From: Promicromonospora sp042731755
GTDB taxonomy: Bacteria > Actinomycetota > Actinomycetes > Actinomycetales > Cellulomonadaceae
Direction of reading: 5' to 3'
DNA length: 64,000 bases
NCBI RefSeq assembly: GCF_042731755.1
Contig: NZ_JBHWLR010000021.1
Location: forward strand, 9,962-73,961
Part shown: piece by piece, positions 1 through 7,645 of the stretch
Position numbering within the stretch: the stretch's first letter is position 1
Layout of the letters: each line of letters begins with the position of its first letter
The notes under the pieces: model-generated
Told to the model about the DNA's origin: nothing
Seen by the model: the letters and a program-made list of their open reading frames with translations, nothing else
Databases searched by the model: none
Translations under genes and position numbers: made by a program

Positions 1-2
1 GC

Positions 3-566
3 AACGACGACGGCACCTACACGGTGACGTTCTACGAGGACGGCGAGCCGGTGCAGGTCACCGTGGACTCGCAGGTGTACGAGAACGCGGCCGGCGACCC
101 GAGCGGCGACCCGTCGTGGATCTCCATCTACGAGAAGGCCGCCGTCCAGCACCTGGGCGGCCAGTACGACGACATCGAGTACGACAGCGCGTCCAAGGCC
201 CTGGAGATGATGACGGGCAAGGACACGTCCAGCGAGTCGCTCGATCCCGTCCTGCCGTGGGACGACCCGCCCAGCCTGGAGTCGATCCGCGACCGGCTGG
301 GCAACGGCGAGCCCGTCGTGGCCGCCAGCCCGGACGGCGGTGGCTGGTTCGGCGACCCGCCGCCGGACAAGGAGGTCGTCAACAACCACGTGTACGTGGT
401 GGACGGCGTCTCGGCGGACGGCAAGACGATCACGCTGGTCAACCCGTGGGGCCCGAACGGCGGTACGGGCTCGGACGGGAACACCAAGCCGGGGACCATC
501 ACCATGTCGGCGGACGAGTTCTATGACAACTTCGACTCCGTGACCTACGGCGGGTCGATGAAGTGA
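3..566 (+). CDS. Calpain-family (peptidase C2) cysteine protease domain protein, 5'-truncated by window edge
   Basis: The frame is open from the first bases, so this is the C-terminal 187 residues of a longer protein. Two stretches match the second half of a calpain catalytic domain: a His in NNHVYVVDGV (about residue 129 of the visible part) and an Asn in LVNPWGPNGG (about 147), the usual His and Asn of the C2 Cys-His-Asn triad. The catalytic Cys would lie upstream of the window. The stop is TGA at 564-566. Bacterial calpain-like domains are often secreted or sit at the end of large multidomain proteins, but that part cannot be seen here. The next gene begins 29 bases downstream. Confidence 0.72.
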   Translation, partial: NDDGTYTVTFYEDGEPVQVTVDSQVYENAAGDPSGDPSWISIYEKAAVQHLGGQYDDIEYDSASKALEMMTGKDTSSESLDPVLPWDDPPSLESIRDRLGNGEPVVAASPDGGGWFGDPPPDKEVVNNHVYVVDGVSADGKTITLVNPWGPNGGTGSDGNTKPGTITMSADEFYDNFDSVTYGGSMK

Positions 567-595
567 CCGCCGTCGAACGAGGGAGAGGGGCTGCC

Positions 596-895
596 GTGGC
601 CGACGACACGGGAACGGGCCCGGGCGCGGGTCCCGTGGTCCGGGTGAGGCAGAGCGCGCAGGCGCGGTTCGGCGCCACGCGCGTGGGTGTCATGGTCGCC
701 GGGCCGCGCGACGGCGTGCCGACGGCGCGCCTCCTGGTGCGTTCCGACGACGGGCGGCGGGCCACGGTGGACGCCGTGGTCGGCGACCGCGTGGACCTGT
801 TCGGCGAGGGCGCGCTGGAGCTCGTCGGGGTCGAGGGCGGGCGCACGCCGAAGGAGCAGAGCGCGGTCACGGTGCGCCAGGTCCCGGCGGCCTGA
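596..895 (+). CDS. Small hypothetical protein (99 aa)
   Basis: I do not recognise this family. The GTG at 596 is preceded by a purine-rich ribosome site (GAGGGAGAGGGG, 579-590). An in-frame GTG at 563 overlaps the previous stop but lacks such a site, so 596 is preferred. The product starts with a Gly/Thr-rich stretch and continues as a predicted small beta-rich domain (VRVRQSAQARFGATRVGVMV, then LLVRSDDGRRATVDAVVGDR). It has no signal peptide, membrane segment or cysteines. It lies directly behind the calpain-like gene and is probably co-transcribed with it, so a partner, inhibitor or secretion-accessory role is possible but is only inferred from position. Confidence 0.6.
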   Translation: MADDTGTGPGAGPVVRVRQSAQARFGATRVGVMVAGPRDGVPTARLLVRSDDGRRATVDAVVGDRVDLFGEGALELVGVEGGRTPKEQSAVTVRQVPAA

Positions 896-976
896 CCGGC
901 CCGCATGGCTTGACAGGCCCGCGCGCCCGGCCCGAGCAGCCGCCTGCGAGGCGTGGCCCTCGTCACCCCGCCCCGC

Positions 977-982
977 TAGGGT
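977..982 (+). promoter_or_regulatory. -10 box of the OsmC-like gene
   Basis: TAGGGT lies 7 bases before the ATG at 990. The spacing fits a leaderless transcript starting at or next to the ATG. Confidence 0.5.
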
Positions 983-989
983 GAGCAGC

Positions 990-1475
990 ATGAGCGGAGC
1001 CACGCATGACTACGCCGTGACGGTGCGGTGGACGGGCGCGGGGGACACGGGTACGTCGTCGTACACCGCGTACTCGCGCGACCACGAGATCGACCTGGCC
1101 CACAAGCCGCCCCTGCTGGGCTCGGCGGACCCGGCGTTCCGGGGCGACCCGGGCCGGTACAACCCCGAGGAGCTGTTCGTCGTCAGCCTGAGCCAGTGCC
1201 ACATGCTGTGGTTCCTGCACCTGGCGGCGGAGTCGGGCCTGGTCGTGCGCGAGTACTCGGACGCGGCGACGGGCACCATGCGCGTCGAGTCGCGGGGCGA
1301 GGGTGCCTTCACGGACGTGACGCTGCACCCGCGGGTGGTGGCGGACGCGGGCGAGCTCGCCACGGACGAGCACGTGGCCGCGCTGCACCACAAGGCGCAC
1401 GCGATGTGCTTCATCTCGCGCTCGGTCAACTTCCCGGTGCACGTCGCGCCGGTGCCGCTAGCCGTCCCGGCCTGA
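990..1475 (+). CDS. OsmC/Ohr-family protein
   Basis: This 161-residue protein has the OsmC fold signature: NPEELFVVSLSQCHMLWFLH with Cys at about residue 70, and a second Cys in HAMCFISRSVNF at about residue 140. The two cysteines correspond to the peroxidatic/resolving pair of OsmC/Ohr thiol peroxidases, which reduce organic hydroperoxides in the cytosol. The spacing and the DPGRYNPEELF motif resemble the YhfA-like/OsmC-general branch rather than classic Ohr. The start ATG follows a -10 box by 7 bases; an in-frame GTG at 981 is the alternative. Whether it is a peroxidase or a non-catalytic OsmC relative cannot be decided from the sequence alone. Confidence 0.82.
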   Translation: MSGATHDYAVTVRWTGAGDTGTSSYTAYSRDHEIDLAHKPPLLGSADPAFRGDPGRYNPEELFVVSLSQCHMLWFLHLAAESGLVVREYSDAATGTMRVESRGEGAFTDVTLHPRVVADAGELATDEHVAALHHKAHAMCFISRSVNFPVHVAPVPLAVPA

Positions 1476-1547
1476 CCCCGGCGGCGCAGGCCGCGCCATC
1501 CGCGGTGCCGGCCCGCGTCGTCGTCCCGCGTTGTCAGTGGCAGCGCA

Positions 1548-1553
1548 TAGGTT
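1548..1553 (+). promoter_or_regulatory. -10 box of uvrC
   Basis: TAGGTT lies 6 bases before the uvrC ATG, consistent with leaderless transcription. Confidence 0.5.
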
Positions 1554-1559
1554 GGTGCC

Positions 1560-3551
1560 ATGGCGGATCCAGCAACCTATCGACCCAAGGCGGGAGAGAT
1601 CCCGACGTCGCCCGGTGTCTACCGGTTCCGCGACGAGCACGGCCGGGTCATCTACGTGGGCAAGGCGAAGAACCTGCGCCAGCGCCTGGCGAACTACTTC
1701 CAGGACGTGGCGCACCTGCACGAGCGCACGCAGCGGATGGTGACCACCGCGGCGTCGGTCGAGTGGACGGTGGTGGGCACCGAGGTCGAGGCGCTCGCCC
1801 TGGAGTTCACCTGGATCCAGCAGTACGACCCGCGGTTCAACGTGAAGTACCGCGACGACAAGTCGTACCCGTACCTCGCGGTGACCCTCGGCGAGGAGGT
1901 GCCGCGCGCGCAGGTCATGCGCGGGGCCAAGCGCAAGGGCACCCGGTACTTCGGGCCGTACGGGCACGCCTGGGCCATCCGGGAGACCCTCGACCTGCTG
2001 CTGCGGGTGTTCCCGATCCGCACCTGCTCCGCGGGCGTCTACAAGCGGGCGGGCCAGTCGGGCCGCCCCTGCCTGCTCGGGTACATCGACAAGTGCTCGG
2101 CGCCGTGCGTGGGCCGCATCAGCGTGGACGACCACCGCGCGCTGGTCCTGGACTTCTGCGACTTCATGGCGGGCGACACCGCCAAGTTCGAGCGCCGGCT
2201 GACCAAGCGCATGCAGGAGGCCGCCGCCGAGATGGAGTACGAGCAGGCCGCCCGTCTGCGCGACGACATCGAGGCGCTGCGCCGCGCCACCGAGAAGAAC
2301 GCGGTGGTGCTGGGCGACGCCACGGACGCCGACGTGTTCGCGCTGGTGGGCGACGAGCTGGAGGCCGCCGTCCAGGTCTTCCACGTCCGGGGCGGCCGCA
2401 TCCGCGGCCAGCGCGGCTGGGTGGTCGAGAAGGTCGAGGACATCAGCGACGGCGAGCTCGTGGAGCACCTGCTGCAGCAGGTGTACGGGTCCGACCAGGA
2501 CCTGAGCGGCCCCGAGGCCCGCGACGCCGTGCCCCGCGAGGTGCTCGTCCCGGTGCTGCCGCCCGACCTGGACCAGGTGGGCGCCTGGCTCACCGGCCTG
2601 CGCGGCTCGCGCGTGGACGTGCGGGTGCCGCAGCGCGGCGACAAGAAGGAGCTCGCGGAGACCGTCCGCAAGAACGCCGAGCACGCGCTGGTGCTGCACC
2701 GCACCCGCCGCGCGGGCGACCTCACGACCCGCAGCCAGGCGCTGCGCGAGATCCAGGAGGCGCTCGACCTGGAGTCGGCGCCCCTGCGCATCGAGTGCTA
2801 CGACATCTCGCACACCCAGGGCACCTACCAGTCCGCGTCCATGGTGGTCTTCGAGGACGGGCTGCCCCGCAAGAGCGAGTACCGCTCGTTCAGCATCCGC
2901 GGGTCGGACGGCGACGGCGCCCGCGACGACACGCAGGCCATGCACGAGGTCATCACGCGCCGGTTCAAGCGTTACCTCAACGACCGGCTCAAGGCCAACG
3001 ACGTCGAGATCTCCGCGGGGGAGGACCGCGACGCCGACGACCCGGCCGGCGCCCTGCCCGGGGCGCTGCCCGGCGGCGAGGTCGCCGCGGACGCCCCGGA
3101 GGAGAAGGCCCGGTTCGCCTACCCGCCGAGCCTCGTGGTGGTCGACGGCGGGCCGCCGCAGGTCGCCGCCGCCAAGAAGGCGCTGGAGGAGCTCGGCATC
3201 ACCGACGTCGCGCTGTGCGGCCTGGCCAAGCGGCTGGAGGAGGTGTGGCTGCCCGGCGAGGAGTACCCGGTCATCCTGCAGCGCTCCAGCGAGGGCCTGT
3301 ACCTGCTGCAGCGCGTCCGCGACGAGGCGCACCGGTTCGCGATCACGCAGCACCGCCGCCGGCGCAGCAAGGGCATGACGGCCTCCGTGCTCGACGACGT
3401 CCCGGGGCTCGGGCCGGCCCGCAAGAAGGTGCTGCTCACCCACTTCGGGTCGGTCAAGCGGCTCAGGGCGGCGAGCGTCGAGGAGATCGCCAGCGTGCGG
3501 GGCATGGGGACCACGACGGCCGCGGCCGTCGTTGCCGCCCTGAAGGCCTGA
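1560..3551 (+). CDS. uvrC: Excinuclease ABC subunit C
   Basis: UvrC makes both incisions of nucleotide excision repair, acting with UvrA/UvrB on damaged DNA. The 663-residue protein shows the full domain order: an N-terminal GIY-YIG nuclease domain (PGVYRFRDEHGRVIYVGKAK, about residues 19-38), a UVR motif that contacts UvrB (EMEYEQAARLRDDIEAL, about 223-240), the UvrC RNase-H-like nuclease domain (ESAPLRIECYDISHTQGTYQ, about 405-425, and LVVVDGGPPQV) and C-terminal helix-hairpin-helix repeats (DVPGLGPARKKVLLTHFGS). An Asp/Gly/Pro-rich insertion (about residues 485-520) sits inside the second nuclease domain. It heads the conserved uvrC-rapZ-yvcK(-whiA) cluster. The length is normal for the family. 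Confidence 0.97.
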   Translation: MADPATYRPKAGEIPTSPGVYRFRDEHGRVIYVGKAKNLRQRLANYFQDVAHLHERTQRMVTTAASVEWTVVGTEVEALALEFTWIQQYDPRFNVKYRDDKSYPYLAVTLGEEVPRAQVMRGAKRKGTRYFGPYGHAWAIRETLDLLLRVFPIRTCSAGVYKRAGQSGRPCLLGYIDKCSAPCVGRISVDDHRALVLDFCDFMAGDTAKFERRLTKRMQEAAAEMEYEQAARLRDDIEALRRATEKNAVVLGDATDADVFALVGDELEAAVQVFHVRGGRIRGQRGWVVEKVEDISDGELVEHLLQQVYGSDQDLSGPEARDAVPREVLVPVLPPDLDQVGAWLTGLRGSRVDVRVPQRGDKKELAETVRKNAEHALVLHRTRRAGDLTTRSQALREIQEALDLESAPLRIECYDISHTQGTYQSASMVVFEDGLPRKSEYRSFSIRGSDGDGARDDTQAMHEVITRRFKRYLNDRLKANDVEISAGEDRDADDPAGALPGALPGGEVAADAPEEKARFAYPPSLVVVDGGPPQVAAAKKALEELGITDVALCGLAKRLEEVWLPGEEYPVILQRSSEGLYLLQRVRDEAHRFAITQHRRRRSKGMTASVLDDVPGLGPARKKVLLTHFGSVKRLRAASVEEIASVRGMGTTTAAAVVAALKA

Positions 3552-3557
3552 CGCTGG

Positions 3558-3563
3558 CATGCT
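3558..3563 (+). promoter_or_regulatory. -10-like box before rapZ
   Basis: CATGCT lies 7 bases before the ATG at 3571. It supports 3571 over the upstream in-frame ATG at 3559, which lies within the box. Confidence 0.4.
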
Positions 3564-3570
3564 TGGTGCC

Positions 3571-4509
3571 ATGAGCAACACCGAGCCGTCCCCCACCACG
3601 GCCCCCGAGGGAATCGCCGCGGTCGAGGCCGCCACGCACACCCCCGAGCGCAGCGACCCGCAGGTCCTGGTGATCACCGGGATGTCCGGCGCCGGCCGCT
3701 CCCGGGCCGCCGCCGTGCTGGAGGACCTCGACTGGTACGTGGTCGACAACCTGCCGCCCATGATGCTGGTGCCCCTGGTCGACCTCATGGCCAAGGGGTC
3801 CAGCATCGAGCGCGTCGCCGTCGTCGTGGACGTGCGCGGCCGCCAGTTCTTCTCGGAGCTGGACAAGGTGCTCGTGCACATGACGGAGGCCAAGGTCGCC
3901 TACCGCATCCTGTTCCTGGACGCGAGCGACGAGGTGCTGGTGCGCCGCTTCGAGCAGGTGCGCCGCCCGCACCCGCTGCAGGGCGACGGCCGGATCCTGG
4001 ACGGCATCGCCGAGGAGCGCTCCGTCGTCGCGACGCTGGCCGAGCGCGCCGACCTGCGGATCGACACCTCCGACCTGTCCGTGCACGACCTCGCCCGGGA
4101 GATCCGCGCCTGGCTCGCGCACGACGCGACCGAGCAGCTGCGCATCAACGTGATCTCCTTCGGGTTCAAGTACGGCATCCCCCTGGACGCGGACCACGTG
4201 GTGGACGTACGGTTCCTGGCCAACCCGTACTGGATCACCGAGCTGCGGCACCTGACGGGGCGTGACCAGCCGGTACGCGACTACGTGCTCGCCCGCCCGG
4301 GCGCCGTCGAGTTCGCGGACCGCTACGTCGACGCTCTGGCACCGGTGCTCGCCGGCTACCTCAACGAGGAGAAGCGTTACGTGACCATCGCCGTGGGATG
4401 CACGGGCGGAAAGCACCGGTCCGTCGCCATGTCCGACGCCATCGCGGAGCGCCTGCGCGCCCGCGGGCAGCTCGTCTCCGTCTCGGCGCGTGATCTGGGC
4501 CGCGAATGA
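3571..4509 (+). CDS. rapZ: RapZ family nucleotide-binding protein (RNase adapter)
   Basis: RapZ proteins (formerly YvcJ/YhbJ) are P-loop nucleotide-binding proteins. In enterobacteria RapZ adapts RNase E to a small RNA controlling amino-sugar synthesis; the actinobacterial role is less defined. This 312-residue copy has the P loop GMSGAGRSRAA near residue 36, with Arg instead of Lys as in many actinobacterial RapZ proteins. It also has LDWYVVDNLPP and the C-terminal signature VGCTGGKHRSVAMSD. The start at 3571 fits the -10-like box spacing. Its stop overlaps the yvcK ATG (ATGA at 4506), so the two genes are translationally coupled. It is expected to act in cell-envelope precursor control together with YvcK. 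Confidence 0.93.
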   Translation: MSNTEPSPTTAPEGIAAVEAATHTPERSDPQVLVITGMSGAGRSRAAAVLEDLDWYVVDNLPPMMLVPLVDLMAKGSSIERVAVVVDVRGRQFFSELDKVLVHMTEAKVAYRILFLDASDEVLVRRFEQVRRPHPLQGDGRILDGIAEERSVVATLAERADLRIDTSDLSVHDLAREIRAWLAHDATEQLRINVISFGFKYGIPLDADHVVDVRFLANPYWITELRHLTGRDQPVRDYVLARPGAVEFADRYVDALAPVLAGYLNEEKRYVTIAVGCTGGKHRSVAMSDAIAERLRARGQLVSVSARDLGRE

Positions 4510-5516
4510 TCCCGCACGCGCCGGGGGTGCCCGACGTCCCCGCCCCGGAGTGGAGCAAGAACCCGTCGGTCGTCGCCCTCGGCGGCGGCCACGGTCTGTC
4601 CGCCAGCCTGTCCGCGCTGCGGCTCATGTCGGACCGCCTCACCGCCGTCGTGACGGTGGCCGACGACGGCGGCTCGTCCGGCCGGCTGCGCGACGAGCTC
4701 GACGTGCTGCCTCCCGGTGACCTGCGGATGGCGCTCGCGGCCCTGTGCGACGACTCCGAGTGGGGCCGCACGTGGAGCGCGATGCTGCAGCACCGGTTCT
4801 CGTCGTCGGGCGAGCTGGACAACCACGCCATGGGCAACCTGCTCATCGTGGCGCTGTGGGAGCTGCTCGGCGACCCGGTCGAGGGGCTGGACTGGGTGGG
4901 CCGCCTGCTCGGCGCCCGCGGGCGGGTGCTGCCGATGGCGTCGGTGCCGCTCGTGGTCGAGGCCGACGTGCGGCACACCGCGGCGCCCGGCGAGCCGGAG
5001 GCACCCCTGGAGACCGTGATCGGGCAGAGCAAGGTCGCCGTGACCGAGGGCCGGATCGAGCAGCTCCGGCTGCTGCCCGCGGACCCGCCGGCGTCCCCGG
5101 AGGCCGTCCAGGCAGTGCTCGACGCCGACTGGGTGGTGCTCGGCCCCGGGTCCTGGTACTCGTCCGTGCTGGTCCACCTGCTGGTGCCCGCCCTCGCGGA
5201 CGCCCTGCACGTCACCAAGGCGCGCCGGTGCGTCACGCTCAACCTGTCCGCGGAGAACGGCGAGACGGCGGGCCTGACCGCCGTCGACCACCTGGAGGCC
5301 CTGCACAAGCACGCGCCCGGCCTGCGGATCGACGCCGTGCTGGCCGACCCGTCCGCCGTTGAGGACGTCGCGGCCCTGGAGGCCGCGGCCGCGTCGATGG
5401 GCGCGCGCGTGATCATGCGGCAGGTGCGCCGCGGCGACGACACCGCCCGGCACGACGGCCTGCGCCTGGCGGCCGCGTACCGGGACGTGTTCGAGGGCGT
5501 CTACGGCGACGTCTGA
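4506..5516 (+). CDS. yvcK: YvcK/CofD-like UDP-GlcNAc-binding regulator (gluconeogenesis factor)
   Basis: YvcK proteins bind UDP-N-acetylglucosamine and influence carbon flux into cell-wall precursors and growth on gluconeogenic substrates. The 336-residue product shows the CofD-like fold: the Gly-rich loop VVALGGGHGLSASLSALR at about residues 23-40, then VVTVADDGGSSGRLRDEL and LPPGDLRMALAALC. NHAMGNLLIVALWEL and LGPGSWYSSVLVHLLVP follow at the expected spacing. The ATG overlaps the rapZ stop. In most relatives whiA follows immediately, but here whiA lies about 15 kb downstream. Length and motifs look intact. Confidence 0.94.
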   Translation: MIPHAPGVPDVPAPEWSKNPSVVALGGGHGLSASLSALRLMSDRLTAVVTVADDGGSSGRLRDELDVLPPGDLRMALAALCDDSEWGRTWSAMLQHRFSSSGELDNHAMGNLLIVALWELLGDPVEGLDWVGRLLGARGRVLPMASVPLVVEADVRHTAAPGEPEAPLETVIGQSKVAVTEGRIEQLRLLPADPPASPEAVQAVLDADWVVLGPGSWYSSVLVHLLVPALADALHVTKARRCVTLNLSAENGETAGLTAVDHLEALHKHAPGLRIDAVLADPSAVEDVAALEAAAASMGARVIMRQVRRGDDTARHDGLRLAAAYRDVFEGVYGDV

Positions 5517-5610
5517 CCGGGCCTGACCAGCCCCGGCGCGCGATCGCCCGCACGACGACGTGCGGGGCGCACGCCCGCCGTCCGCGATGCGAGACCCTTC
5601 GTGGACACCG

Positions 5611-5639
5611 TTGACATGCCCTGCGGACGGCCGTAACTT
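5611..5639 (+). promoter_or_regulatory. Consensus-like housekeeping promoter of the sulfur-type operon
   Basis: TTGACA (5611-5616), exactly 17 bases, then TAACTT (5634-5639): near-perfect -35/-10 elements, unusual in so GC-rich a genome. Transcription should start near 5646, just upstream of an inverted repeat and the leader ORF. The same architecture recurs at 19315-19343. Confidence 0.75.
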
Positions 5640-5648
5640 CCCGCATAC

Positions 5649-5678
5649 CGAATTCCGATCAATCCGATAGGGAATTCG
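5649..5678 (+). promoter_or_regulatory. Inverted repeat downstream of the -10 box (candidate operator)
   Basis: CGAATTCC (5649-5656) and its exact complement GGAATTCG (5671-5678) are separated by 14 bases. The repeat is AT-rich against the background and overlaps the probable transcription start, where a repressor would block initiation. It could instead be an RNA hairpin in the leader. The regulator is unknown. Confidence 0.55.
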
Positions 5679-5696
5679 AATCGGAGGGAGACCGGC

Positions 5697-5783
5697 ATGG
5701 CACGAGCGATGAACGGCACGGTGCAGATCGCGCACGCCCGCTCCCTGTGTCGTGCCCGCCAGTGTTGTCCCGCCGGCCGCTGA
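5697..5783 (+). CDS. Cysteine-rich leader peptide (28 aa), candidate attenuator
   Basis: An ATG with a strong ribosome site (GGAGGGAG, 5683-5690, 6-base spacing) opens a 28-codon frame that ends in RSLCRARQCCPAGR followed by TGA. Three cysteine codons, two of them adjacent, lie in the last third. Short cysteine-containing leader ORFs ahead of sulfur-uptake genes are known in actinobacteria: in mycobacteria, polycysteine ORFs act as cysteine-responsive attenuators, and streptomycetes have comparable leader peptides. The position, 219 bases before the first ABC-transporter gene and directly behind a consensus promoter, fits that role. It is inferred that ribosome stalling at the Cys codons, when cysteine is scarce, allows downstream expression. 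Confidence 0.72.
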   Translation: MARAMNGTVQIAHARSLCRARQCCPAGR

Positions 5784-6001
5784 CCGCACCCAGGTAAGAC
5801 CTAGCAGCGCCCCCCTGCTGACCGGCCCGTCGCGGCCGTCCGTCGTCGCCCCGCCCCGGGGCCGACATCCCGCGCTCCGTCACCTCGCGTCGCCCGCCAC
5901 CCGTCGTAACCCCCACCCTGCCCCCGCGTCACTCCCGGTGACGGACCTTCGTGCACCCTCACGCAGGTCCGCCTCGCCGTGCCCCGAGAGGACACCCCCC
6001 C
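5784..6001 (+). other. Leader region between the Cys-rich uORF and the operon
   Basis: These 218 bases have no convincing gene. The first part contains the short stem GCAG/CTGC around a C run (about 5801-5819). The last part has GGACC...GGTCC complementarity (about 5943-5970). Both could take part in alternative folding, but no classic terminator with a U tract is visible. A weak ribosome site, GAGAGG, lies about a dozen bases before the ATG at 6002. Confidence 0.35.
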
Positions 6002-7645
6002 ATGGTCCCGAACCATCCCCGCCGTACGTCGCCCACAGCAGCCGCCGCCCCGGCCGTCGCCACGGCCCTGGCCGCCGCGCTCGCCCTGACCGGCTGCGCC
6101 GGACCCGACACCGCCGCGGGCGGCGCGCCCGCCGAGCCGACGCCGGGCGGCACGCTCCGGTTCGCGCTCGGGGCCGCGCCGCAGGGCGTGGACCCGCAGC
6201 AGGTCGGCTCGAACGTCAGCATCTACGTGGCGCGGCAGCTCGCCGACTCGCTCACGGACCAGGACCCCGAGACCGGCGAGATCCAGCCGTGGCTCGCGGA
6301 GAGCTGGGACGTCAGCGACGACCTGACCCGGTTCACGTTCCACCTGCGCGACGGCGTGACGTTCTCCGACGGCAGCGCGCTGGACTCCGCCGACGTCAAG
6401 GCCAGCTTCGACGCCGTCGCGGGCGACCTCGGGGCGAGCGCGCCGCTCGCGGCGAGCTACCTCGCGGGCTACGAGCAGACCGAGACGCCCGACGAGCAGA
6501 CCGCGACCGTCGTCTTCGACGCGCCGAACGCGCAGTTCCTGCAGGCCACCTCGACGGTGTCGCTCGCGATCCTGGCCGAGGAGACGGCGGCGGTGGACCC
6601 CGCCGAGCGCCTGCAGGGCGACGTCGTCGGCTCGGGGCCGTTCGTCCTGGACAGCTACACGCAGGACCAGGGCGCCGTGATCACGCGCCGCGAGGGCTAC
6701 GACTGGGCGCCCGCGTCGGCCGAGCACGACGGCGACGCCTACCTGGAGCGCGTCGAGTTCTCCGTGGTCCCGGAGTCCGGGGTGCGGGCCGGCGGGCTCG
6801 CGTCCGACCAGTTCGACGCCGTCGGCGACGTGCTGCCGCAGGACGTGCCGCAGGTCGAGGGCTCGGGCGGCGCGGTGCTGACCCGCGCCAACCCGGGCGT
6901 GCCGTTCGTGCTCCAGCCCAACCTGACCCGCGCGCCCCTGGACGACGTCGAGGTGCGCCGCGCGCTCCTGCTGGCGATCGACCGCCAGGAGCTGGTCGAC
7001 ACGGTGCTGTCCGACGCGTTCGAGCCGGCCACGGGCATCCTCGCGTCCACCACGCCGGGCTACGCCGACCTGTCCGACCGGCTCGCCTTCGACCCGGAGG
7101 AGGCCGGCCGCATCCTCGACGACGCCGGGTGGGCCCCCGGCCCGGACGGCATCCGCGAGAAGGACGGCGAGCCGCTGGAGATCGAGGTGACCTACACCCC
7201 GGTGTTCACCGGCAGCGGGCCGGTGCTGGAGCTGGTGGCCCAGCAGCTGCGCGCCGTCGGCGTCGACCTCACGCTCCGCCAGCTCACGGCCCCCGAGCAG
7301 ACCGTCGCCCAGGACTCCGGCGACTACGACTTCTACTACTACAACGTCACCCGGGCCGACGCCGACATCCTGCGCACCCAGTTCTCCACCGCGCAGCGCA
7401 ACCTCAGCCTGCGCGAGCCCGACGACGTCGTGGACCCGCTGCTCGACGAGCAGCTCGGCGAGGCCGACCCGGCCGCCCGCGACGCGATCGCGGCCGAGGC
7501 GCAGGAGGCGCTCCTCGACGAGGGCCTCGCGGTCCCGCTGTTCGAGCTGTCCCAGTCGATCGGGGTGCGCGGCGACGTGCACGGGGTCACCTTCGACGCC
7601 TCCTCCCGCCTGCTGTTCCACGACGCCTGGATCGAGCAGGAGTGA
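6002..7645 (+). CDS. Extracellular solute-binding protein, family 5 (peptide/nickel/opine-type ABC importer)
   Basis: This is the substrate-binding lipoprotein of a peptide-type ABC importer. The 547-residue protein starts with a twin-basic N-terminus, a hydrophobic Ala-rich segment and the lipobox LTGC (about residues 32-35), so it should be anchored outside the membrane. SBP_bac_5 features follow: GGTLRFALGAAPQGVDPQQ, LAESWDVSDDLTRFTFHLRD and VTFSDGSALDSADVKASFDA. The ATG at 6002 is chosen because the in-frame upstream extension lacks signal-peptide character. It overlaps the next permease start by one base (TGATG). The substrate is not readable from sequence; the context (Cys leader, SsuD-like enzyme) suggests a sulfur-containing or peptide-like compound such as a glutathione or cysteine conjugate. 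Confidence 0.88.
   Translation: MVPNHPRRTSPTAAAAPAVATALAAALALTGCAGPDTAAGGAPAEPTPGGTLRFALGAAPQGVDPQQVGSNVSIYVARQLADSLTDQDPETGEIQPWLAESWDVSDDLTRFTFHLRDGVTFSDGSALDSADVKASFDAVAGDLGASAPLAASYLAGYEQTETPDEQTATVVFDAPNAQFLQATSTVSLAILAEETAAVDPAERLQGDVVGSGPFVLDSYTQDQGAVITRREGYDWAPASAEHDGDAYLERVEFSVVPESGVRAGGLASDQFDAVGDVLPQDVPQVEGSGGAVLTRANPGVPFVLQPNLTRAPLDDVEVRRALLLAIDRQELVDTVLSDAFEPATGILASTTPGYADLSDRLAFDPEEAGRILDDAGWAPGPDGIREKDGEPLEIEVTYTPVFTGSGPVLELVAQQLRAVGVDLTLRQLTAPEQTVAQDSGDYDFYYYNVTRADADILRTQFSTAQRNLSLREPDDVVDPLLDEQLGEADPAARDAIAAEAQEALLDEGLAVPLFELSQSIGVRGDVHGVTFDASSRLLFHDAWIEQE

Noticed and set aside
1458..3893. A frame of about 800 codons on the minus strand over uvrC
   Set aside because: It is antisense to uvrC and rapZ, with low-complexity translation and no ribosome site.
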